NCBI RefSeq assembly: GCF_033958435.1
Contig: NC_134137.1
Coordinates: forward strand, 114,462,501 to 114,526,500
Source of the DNA: Carettochelys insculpta
Lineage: Eukaryota; Chordata; Testudines; Carettochelyidae
DNA length: 64,000 nt
Reading direction: 5' to 3'
Under the pieces are notes generated by a model that made no database searches, was not told the DNA's origin, and saw only the letters and a program-made list of their open reading frames with translations. The translations under genes were made by a program, and so were the position numbers. This document shows, one piece after another, positions 55,775-64,000 of this stretch (its first letter is position 1; each line of letters starts with the position of its first letter).

Positions 55775-56741
55775 ACATGGCAGGATAGGGAGTCGCCTGG
55801 GTTGCAGGTAAGGGAAGAGAACAGGAGAGCTGGGGAGAGAGGCACTGAATCTGCCCCATCTGGAGCCACGCAGCCTGGCTGAGAAGGGGGAGGAGGAGCA
55901 GTGGGATGCAGGCAGTGGCCATGTAGGAGCAGCAGTAGTGTGCACAGCTGGAGGAGTTCATCAGCTGAAGCAGGTTAAGCCTGGGGATGGGGGGATGGGT
56001 GTGGGCCTGAGGCAGGTGAAGCCTAGAGATAGGGGTCAGGTTTGGGGCTCAGAGCTTAAGAGTGGGATTGGGACTGAGAGGAGTTAAACCTGGGAATGGA
56101 GGGGCAGGTTTGTGGGATTGGGGTACAGCTCGGGGATAGGTGGCAGATGTAGGGGCTGAGGGGGGTAAAGCCTGGAGATGGGGTGGGTTTGTGGGCCAAG
56201 GGGGGTAGAGCCTAGATATGGGGGCGGGGTGTGGAGGGTTGATGAGAACATTGCTCCTTCCTCCTTAAGAGCCTATCCCAAGGTGCAGCATTTTCCTTGT
56301 CTTCATTTGCTTTCCAATCCGGTGGTAAAAGTAACTTAAACTTTCTAACTGGTACAAATCATTGTGTGTGCACCGTTCTTAGAAGAGGGGTGACAAAAAG
56401 TACGGTTCAACGCTATTTATTAAGGACCGTTTCCTACTCACAGGCATTGTGGCTCTTGAAGGAAAGATTTTGGAACTGAATTTGAAAAAAAATGGCTCTT
56501 TTCACTACTTCGGTTGCAGCCCTGTAATAAACAATGGCAATGACACCTTGTGTTCATGTGAAATGCTTTATTTACAAACATGAGAGGCTACCCAGCCACC
56601 AAAAAAACTTACAACACAACAAACAAAAACAGCGCAATACTCAGGGAGCATATTAAAACATAATTATTAGACTCATGGAGTGCAACAGCTACTCTTCTCA
56701 GTCTTTCCTCTTGCTCAGAGAGCAGAGTTGTTATAAACATG
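55775..56741. other. No gene; irregular G-rich repeat at 55974-56230
   Basis: Phrases of the form AAGCCTGGGGATGGGG recur about five times at uneven spacing (55976, 56020, 56085, 56165 and 56205). The rest is AT-rich. Confidence 0.5.
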
Positions 56742-57117
56742 GCTGAATTGGGCTTGTTTAGTTTGGAAAAAAGATAGTGGTTTTCAGCTATCTGAAAGGG
56801 TGTCATAAGGAGGAGGGAAAAAACTTACTCTTCTTGGCCTGTGGGGATAGAGCAAGAAACAATGGGCTTAAACTGCAGCAACAGAAGTTTAGGTTGGACA
56901 TTAGGAAAAAGTTCCTACCTGTCAGGGTGATCAAACAGTGGAATAAATTGCGTAGGGAGGTTATGGAATCTCCATCTCTGGAGATTTGAAGACCAGGTTA
57001 GGTAAATGTCTATCAGGGATGGTCTAGACAATACTTGGTCCTGCCATGAGGGCAGGGGGCTGGCCTTGATGACCTCTCAAGGTCCCTTCCAGTCCTAGTA
57101 TTCTATGATTCTATGAA
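56742..57117 (+). mobile_element. CR1 LINE 3' fragment
   Basis: The fragment encodes ELGLFSLEK, then YLKGCHKEEGKNLLFLA, LKLQQQKFRLDIRKKFL and VIKQWNKLRREVMESPSLEI, with a one-base loss near 56762 and an early stop near 56988. It ends GGGGGCTGGCCTTGATGACC and TTCTATGATTCTATGAA. The 5' edge is an abrupt truncation. Confidence 0.85.
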
Positions 57118-57344
57118 TTATGTCTCTCTGTTTACAACAGCTGATGTGTGGAAATGATATGTTGAATGGTGAAAAACACTGAAACATTGCCATGTTATTA
57201 CTATTTCTGAGCATCCGCTGTATTTCCATTCTCCTTGGCTCTTCTAGCACATTTTCTGCACCCAGGCTTCTGCGTTGTGGAGTGGAGGACTGCAGCGGGT
57301 ACATTTGGCAATTGCAGTTTCTGTTCATTCCTTCAGTCATTTTC
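57118..57344. other. No gene recognised
   Basis: Short gap between CR1 and Penelope-like fragments, with no recognisable features. Confidence 0.4.
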
Positions 57345-57475
57345 TCACAAATCTGAAGAAGTGGGTCTTGCCCACCAAAGCTCATTACTTAACAAATAAA
57401 ATTTGTAGCCTGTAAGGTGCTATAGGACTGCTTGTTTTTTGTGAAGTTACAGACTAACACAGCCACCCCTCTGAG
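57345..57475. mobile_element. Penelope-like end fragment, copy 1
   Basis: ATCTGAAGAAGTGGGTCTTG, CACCAAAGCTCATTACTTAA, GCCTGTAAGGTGCTATAGGA and CAGACTAACACAGCCACCCC follow in the order seen in other copies. Confidence 0.6.
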
Positions 57476-57544
57476 ACCACTTACCATGCAAGGCACTGCA
57501 TTTAGCCATTTGCAGTGGAAATCCATCGCCCCATTTCTTATTTC

Positions 57545-57640
57545 CAAAATCTGAAGAAGTGGGTCTTACCCATGAAATGTCGTTACCTAATAAATAAAAC
57601 TCTTAGTCTTTAAGGTGCTGCAGAACTGCTTTTTTTTCCT
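57545..57640. mobile_element. Penelope-like end fragment, copy 2
   Basis: AATCTGAAGAAGTGGGTCTT, ACCTAATAAATAAAACTC and CTTTAAGGTGCTGCAGAACTG repeat the copy 200 bp upstream in the same orientation. Confidence 0.6.
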
Positions 57641-59133
57641 TTTTGCAAGGAGTGCAGGATAGAATGAAGGGGACAGAGGGTGTGGGGCCAGAGCAGAATG
57701 TGATGCTGGAGCTGGCTCCTGCAGTTGTGTTGTGGTGAGTGCAAGCATCTTCTCAAATAACTCTTTATTCTGTGCTCTGTTTTCCTCACTGATGTTGGAT
57801 TCACATGCCAAAATGTGCACTTCTTGACATTTTTCTTTCATATGTCCTCTGTCTTGTGTCTTTCTTTACCTGGTAGCCCCACTGCTGATTGGCCTTCTGC
57901 AGGATCTCACCTACTATTTCATTTTGGCCTCACACTCACTTCCTCCTTGACTACTGCATGACAGCTTATCCCCCATTGCTTTTGGTTGCCCCTGTGTGCC
58001 CTGTAGAAGTGGAAGGGTTTGCCAAGGCAAAAGAGAGAACACATTGTCTGAGCAGGAAAAAGACATTGCACTGCATCTGCTCCACAGGAAGTGACTGCAC
58101 CAACTCAGGGTCAACAGATGCTACCTTTTATCACTGGGTTTTATTTGATTTTTTTTCTGCTCCACAAACATTTTTTGCCACAGACACTCCTGCAATTTTC
58201 TAATTTTTTCAGCTCCCCGGTAAAAAAATGCATATCCCATATTCAGTTTAAATTATTTATAAATCCCCATAATTTTCCCCAGGGGATTGTGTGGGGTGCT
58301 TTATTACCTATGCATTTACTGTCATTTTAGGCAGGACAGTTACTGGAAAATATTACAGTTTTGGAGAGTCCAACTGGCAGATGTACCTTCCACTGAAAGC
58401 CATCCATTAATCTGCGCTAATCTGCGTAAGCCCAGAGACACTGATACCAGTGGCAAGGGAGAGTGAAGTCTGCCCTGCAACCTTAGCTGAGAGCAGGTTG
58501 GCTTTTAGGCCGTGCAGTAGAGCACAGGGCTTTAGCCCCTAAGGTCATAGCTTCAGTCCCTCCTACCAACAACCCAAGTCTGTCAGTCTTACAATGGTAG
58601 CTGCTTGTTGAACTTCCAAATATCCATTCTGAACTCTATGTGGTGGGGGTGGGAGGCAGGGTGACAGGGCAGTGGAATGAGTTCTGTACCTGCTGCATCA
58701 AAATCATCATTTCATTGGGTCACAAGCTAGAAATCCCTCCCATTTGCATATTAACAATGAACAAAGACACAGGAACATACCTAGAAGTGGGCCAGGCTCT
58801 AGTGGTTCCTGCTGAAATTCATCTGTGCAGTGATTCCCAGTGCCACTCTCAAAAAGCTCTTCTGAACAGGGTTGCAGGATGTATTCCAGCTTCCTTAGAG
58901 ACCAGCACAAGTGTCAGGACTGGGATGTGGGCAGTTGGGTATAATGGTTAAAAACCAGAGCATGAAATCAGAATCAGGTGCAAAGGCACAGTTGGAGAAA
59001 GGGGTAGGACATAGATGCAGGAACCTGGAGTGAGGCAGGAAACCAGGCAGTAGGAATAGACAGGGGACTTGGTTAAGGACGGTTCAAACAGGCATGAAGA
59101 TGATGTTCAGGAGTCACACAATTAAGCAGGGTC
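57641..59133. other. No gene; weak tRNA-derived SINE candidate at 58505-58570
   Basis: TAGGCCGTGCAGTAGAGCAC, GGGCTTTAGCCCCTAAGG and TAGCTTCAGTCCCTCC have the order A box, anticodon arm and B box of a tRNA-derived repeat, but stems are poor. The rest is featureless. Confidence 0.4.
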
Positions 59134-59480
59134 AGGCCCACCAATGGGGGGAAGAGGGGAGAAACAAAGGGGGCAGTTGCCCCCAGGCCCAGACTTTCAA
59201 TGGGACTTTGAGCTCCAGCCACCATTGCTGCCAAAGTAGCAGCAGTGGCGGCTGAAGCAATGGGCCCCTCCAAATTGTTGAAGCAGCGCAGCTCTGGCTA
59301 TGCATGCCTTGGAGGGAGCAGGAGAAAGGGGCCAGTCCCAGCAGTGCTGAGGGCCGAATGCCCAAGGCCCCACCCTTTCTGCCATTGGCTCCTCCCCTTC
59401 CAGGGAGCAGAGCTGGGCCCCCCTCCCACTCTGCTCTGGGGCCTGTGGCAGCTCTTGGCAGCACTGAACAGCATCTGTAG
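59134..59480. repeat. GC-rich interspersed repeat, third copy
   Basis: CCCACCAATGGGGGGAAGAG, GGGGGCAGTTGCCCCCAGGC and TTTGAGCTCCAGCCACCATTG correspond to the repeat at 40925-41210. Long frames on both strands here reflect base composition. Confidence 0.5.
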
Positions 59481-59563
59481 TAACTGCCAGTCAAGGCCTC
59501 CTCTGATTGCTCAGATCACTTCCTGTGCCTCTCTTTAGTTTAACTGCAGCTTCCCAGCCAACC

Positions 59564-59833
59564 AGTCCAGACAGGGCTCCTTTTTGAAAGGACGCCGCCT
59601 ACTTATTCCCATGAGCTAATGGGAATAAGGGGACTTTGAAGTAGGCGGCATCCTTTCGAAAAGGAGCCCTGTCTGGACGAGACACGTAGCGGCAAGGCGC
59701 GTCAATTTTGAAGTGCCTCAGCTGCCCGCATGCTAATGAAGCGCTGAATATGCATTTCAGCGCTTCATTAGTAAACTTTGAAATGGCCATTTGCGTGGCC
59801 ATTTCGAAGTTTGGGGCACGTGTAGACGTAGCC
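59564..59833. mobile_element. Palindromic MITE, left arm truncated
   Basis: This copy matches bases 1151-1434 of the full-length MITE at 1000-1434: GTCCAGACAGGGCTCC, CCCATGAGCTAATGGG at the centre, GAATATGCATTTCAGCGC and the right end GTAGACGTAGCC. The outer 150 bp of its left arm are missing. About 12 bp are also missing between the left-arm GCCTACTT and the centre. Confidence 0.8.
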
Positions 59834-62800
59834 GTAGATTCTCAAGCTTCATTGTGATTTGCTTGCACACATGATCATTTCTTGCACTTTTACTGAAGTC
59901 CAATATTTTTCTTGCCTTGCACCAAAGATTTACCAGAATGAGGTTGCATTCCCATGGCCAGATTGCAGCACCTTGGCATAGGGCATCTCCCTACCAGCTA
60001 ATGAAGGAGACCATTAAATGTGTTTCCAAATAAGAAGTCTGCTGGAGTTCAGGAGTTTTGTTTTATGGGCAGACTGATAGCCTGGGTCTAACCCACCTTC
60101 ATTTAGCTTAGCAGCTGCATTTGAATGGTGATTGAACTATGAGGGCTTGCTTCTATTTCCAGGGAATTGAGTGGGAGGTTTTGGGGTAGAAAGACCAAGA
60201 AACACAGGGCTGGGGATTGCAGGATAATGTTGGTGGACTTTGGATAGGAGTATGGGAACATACACACTGCAAAGTGACAGAATCTGGACTAGAACTCCAC
60301 TAAGACTCAGGTGCAGACCCCTATATGCCCCAGCTCACTTGTGTTCTCGGATCCGAGTCCTGAGGGCTTGCTCACCTGCATCAGAAAGCTGTGCGAGGAT
60401 GATAGGGGCTTGAGCTAAAACCTGAGCCTGGGTTTACAATGCAGTGTTGACATACCCTGAGTGCCCACTTTCTACCCTAACTGGTGCTTTTTGCCATGTG
60501 TGAGATGACTGAGAGGCCCTCTCAGGACCAATACATTTCAGAGAAGCTCCATACCCAAACGTGCGTAGAGATTATATTCACCATAACACATGAAATGAGG
60601 GGTGTACACAAAAGAGAAGCTGGACGGGCATATAAGGGACATTAATGACAAGGTCATGCATCTGTTACATTTAATAAGGCATGTGGCCAGCCCTTAAAAG
60701 GCCATGTATTTGGAGGAAGAGCTTGAACAGCAGTTCCTCTTCTCAGGAGAGTGAGAGCAGGGTGGGGCAGGCAGCAGGCAGATATGGCACTGCCACTCAC
60801 TCCTGCAAGGCTGGCTAGCTACACAATGTGGTGTCTACTGATTGTGCAAGAATCCTTTCTGGGCAGAATGCCTCTAGCATTCCCTTGAGGGCAGTGTGTC
60901 TCCACCTCATCTCCAATACAGGGCTGTGTCTAAATGCTACAATTTAGACTCTTCTATTTAATTATTGAGTGTTAAATGGCAGTGGACATTTCCAGCCAGC
61001 TCTAACGCTGATGGAAAATAAAATAAATAAGCTGATCGAGGGTGTAGAGATGTGCATTTTTCAGTGTAACCAAGGGAACAGATTCATGTTCTTTGTATCA
61101 TTTAGGAAAAGGTATAAGTCTTCCATGTGCACTTTTTTCCTCAGTTTTCAAAGGACTTTAAATTGTACATATTGAGTAGGAAGCAAATACTATTTGCTTA
61201 GGTATTGGTCTGCAAAAGAGAGAAGGGATTTCTTCTCATCCTACCTGTTTTTAAGAGAGGAAAAACAAAAACAAAACAAAACAAAAAAATGGAGTTCAGA
61301 AGTTTTGCATTATGGGCAGATTGCATGCACAGATCTAAAACTTCATTCGGTTTCTCAAATTGAAAGGCACAATCCAGAAAACTTGAGAGACAGCACACTG
61401 GGAAGGATGAAGTGGAAAATTTAATCTGAAACAATTGAAATCTCTCCTCAGCAGAGATTCTTGAGGACTCTTAAAGCACCAGTAGATTGGTGTGTACTTG
61501 CAGGGTGTTTAATTGTCTTCTAGTTTAATAACTATCGTCACATTCATAAAGATGATTTTGTTCTTTCAGTTAGAAAGTCTGGTATTTAAATTTTATTGAC
61601 ATTGCTCATGTAACATTGTCTACAATCCCTCTTGCCTAAACCACCGTCTCATTTAATAGCTGTTAATTGTGAGATTCTATTTTCACACTATTAAAAGTAC
61701 ATAGAATCTATTTTGGAATGGGCTTCAGTCCAGGAATATGCTTTACTTTGTTATTTTCTGTTCCCTCTGGGGATGTCTTTACAAAAAGGCAAAGCCCAAA
61801 GACTTCCTGAAGGCTAATCCTTTTCTGGGTCATATGATTCTTTTCAGATTCCATCTCAAGAGAGTTTTCTGATAACAATAGGTTCTGCTGTCTGTGAACT
61901 GGAGAAAATCCTGTTGCTTCAGTGCTAACAATGAGTGGAATTTTAGTGCAGTAGGGCTGTTTGCTTAATACAATGGAAGTTGGTACAGACTGGACTTACA
62001 AGTGTCAAGTAAACAGTGTGGGAAAATCTATGTCATTGCAACTGAGTCAACAAGGTTCTGAATGCATGAATGCTGACTTAACTGTAAGTACAATAACTAT
62101 CTGGTCAACTTCAATAATGCATCAAAGAGATTTGCCTTGAAAAATATCTTCTGGAGAAAGGGTTAAACACAGAAAACAGGCCTCTGGCAGCTAAGGGAGG
62201 AACAAAGTAGCCATTCAATGACACATTTGAAACCCCACACAATGTGCAATCAGAACTGCTTTGTTGCCGACTCAAATACAAGTCTGTTACACAGTAATTG
62301 AACAGTGAGCTAATGATCAAAGTTGACATTTTAGTTCTTAAAGTAATTACTTAAATTAATCGTGAAGTGTAAAACAAACAGTGATTCACAAAGGATGCCT
62401 GGTTTATCTCTATAGATGTATATATTTTTAACATTTGAGTACATGGACTAATACTCTCCAGATCAATATTTTAGTTTAGCTGAATCAACAAGTATGCATC
62501 TACTAACAAGATATAGGACCTTCAGCTTCCTGTTCCATTTTGGACTCAGGAAATAAATGTGATTTAACCCTTATGGGTGGCAGGGCTGTTTGTGTACAGA
62601 AAATGAACATTTGACTTTCATCAATGCCAAAGGACCTATAGGTTTTAGAAAATACACATTACATCACCCAGTCTGTCTCACTTCCAGTGCAGGAATATTC
62701 TCTGCCATACATTTCCTAAGGCTTTTTGTAGTTCAGGTATTAAAGCTTCCTAAATGCTGGAGCTTTCACTACTTTCCTAGGGAGCCTGTTTAAGCTCATT

Positions 62801-62880
62801 ATCAGGATTTTTTTCCAAGTACACAGCCCATACAGTCCGTCTCCTAAAGCAAAGGCTTCTCTTTAATCCTAGTAGCACTC
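59834..62880. other. No gene; lone MITE-like end at 60920 and (AAAAC)n at 61260-61290
   Basis: GGGCTGTGTCTAAATGCTAC at 60922 looks like an isolated GTCTACA-type end. An AAAAC tract lies near 61261-61287. Remaining sequence is AT-rich with no recognisable coding or RNA features. Confidence 0.5.
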
Positions 62881-63178
62881 TAAGGGTAAATTTATACTGC
62901 AATAAAAGGCTCAGACTATGGCTGTGTTGGTCTGGGTCAGTTGACTCAGACCCAACAGCTTGGGCTGTGAGGCTATAAAACTGCAGTGTAGATGTTCAGG
63001 CTGCAGTCTGAGTTCTGAGATCTCACAAGAGGGAAGGATCTCAAAGCCTGTGCTCCAGCCCTATCACAAATGTCTACATAGCTACTTTCAACCCTGTAAC
63101 CTGAGCCCCGAAAGCCTAAATCAGCTGAGCTGGGTTTTGAGACTCAGTGCCAGAGGATTTTTATTGAAGTGCAGGCAA
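62881..63178. mobile_element. Nonautonomous DNA element with mirrored ends
   Basis: The left end TAAGGGTAAATTTATACTGC followed by AATAAAAG is mirrored by TTTTTATTGAAGTGCAGGC at the right. CAGTGTAGATGTTCAGGCTG near 62982 and GTCTACATAGCT near 63072 are internal inverse words. GGGTCAGTTGACTCAGACCC near 62934-62953 is an almost perfect palindrome. Non-coding. Confidence 0.55.
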
Positions 63179-64000
63179 ATCATTGTTCTTTTCTTTTTCT
63201 TGTGTAACCCTTCTTTTGGAAGGAGTTGGCAGCAACCAGAGCCGGGTTCAACATCTAGGGGTTCCTTTTCATCCATCTCACTCAGAACCGACTCGAGCCT
63301 CCACCCAGTAGCCTGGGACCTTCACACAACCCCGGGCGCCTCGAAAAGGCAATGCTTCCCCACTCGCAAGCACAGAGTCTGAGTGTAGAAAAGAAACTTT
63401 TAATGAAAGAGGCAGAAAAGTCAATTGGCATAAGCTTGGGAAAATACCACATCCAGAGTTCATAACCAACCCTCAAGTAACTGTCCCAGCTCAAATGGAT
63501 TGAAGTATGTCCTTGGCCTCTCAGGCTCGCCAGTCTAATGCTGTAAACAGCCAATTCACACACCCAACTTTCTCCACACCCGCAATTCAAAAGCCCCAGT
63601 TACAACTCTGTCCAGTCTGTGCAGGCCCTGACATCTAATGCTGATACATTCCCTCATTGAAACTGAGGCAATGCCACCTTTGCACTGGTCCAGCATTCTG
63701 CTTGCTCCCTGTGCCAGCTGCTCCACTGGTCATCCGCCTGTCACGCTGTCCACCTGCTGCTGCTCCTGCCATCCAGCCACCGGTCACACCATCAGTCTGT
63801 CCGCGCTCCTACCAGCCATCTGCCGGTCACAGCCTCCATCCACCCGCTGCTCCTCCTACCCACCAGCCACCCTGTCTGCTCTGGGTTAGGCTGGAGGCAA
63901 AACCCTGTGATTTCACCTTTTAGTGGCCTTAGCTGCCACCCTGTGATTTCAGCTTTCAGCATCTACCAAAGTAGAATCTCATTAAAGATACAAACACTAG
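63179..64000. other. No gene; imperfect C-rich tandem repeat at 63724-63872
   Basis: Phrases CATCCGCCTGTCAC, CACCGGTCACACC, CATCTGCCGGTCACAG and CACCTGCTGCTGCTCC or CACCCGCTGCTCCTCC recur about every 50-65 bases. Nothing else is recognised before the window ends. Confidence 0.45.

Noticed and set aside
55182..55811. A 209-codon plus-strand frame starting with ATG
   Set aside because: No recognisable domain, and the 3' part crosses the inverted repeat. I cannot tell it from chance, so it is described only as unrecognised sequence.
58505..58570. Possible second tRNA gene
   Set aside because: Box-like words are present but the acceptor and anticodon stems do not pair well. At best it is a SINE head.

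Overview
The window looks like non-coding vertebrate DNA, most likely from a turtle, and it is packed with transposable elements. The taxon call is inferred from repeat types. There are five or more CR1 LINE fragments, several ending in the ATTCTATG-type 3' tail. There is one probable Cry I-type tRNA-derived SINE with a CR1-like tail and one ancient MIR. Many fragments resemble the ends of Penelope-like elements, and there is a large set of Harbinger-like elements ending in GGCT(A/G)(C/T)GTCTAC. I recognised no exon of a host protein-coding gene, so the window is probably intergenic or a large intron.

Layout. A tRNA-Arg-like gene with a UCA anticodon lies at 153-225 (-). A dead endonuclease/reverse-transcriptase LINE fills about 244-3590 and is split by a 435-bp palindromic MITE at 1000-1434. 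A CR1 copy lies at 7557-9126 and Penelope-like ends at 9.3-10.5 kb. A decayed two-gene Harbinger element lies at 10876-13586. A pogo-like fragment with a GC-rich interior starts at 15430, and an 844-bp MITE full of TGTTGACA-type motifs lies at 17791-18634. The centre of the window is a 4645-bp two-gene Harbinger element at 18948-23592. It is followed by a dead Tx1-like LINE (23.9-26.3 kb), CR1 copies (27.1-28.1 and 29.9-31.8 kb), a hAT-like element (36.2-37.1 kb), a pogo-like element (39.06-40.28 kb), several MITEs (41.2-45.8 kb), an internally deleted Harbinger copy (44193-44909), further CR1 and Penelope-like fragments (47-57 kb), a hAT MITE (54894-55079), a partial copy of the palindromic MITE (59564-59833) and long AT-rich stretches with nothing recognisable.

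How the genes work together. The only plausible functional protein genes are the two convergent genes of the 18948-23592 element. One encodes a DDE transposase with all three acidic residues. The other encodes a Myb/SANT (trihelix) protein whose two exons join in frame at a well-formed splice pair. In PIF/Harbinger elements both proteins are needed for transposition, the Myb-like partner helping to bring the transposase to DNA and nucleus. Both genes carry a similar CCTTAAAGG motif upstream, and paired palindromes next to the left end could be binding sites. The decayed 10876-13586 element has the same two-gene layout, and the copy at 44193-44909 keeps only the ends and promoter side. Together they show a family at different ages.
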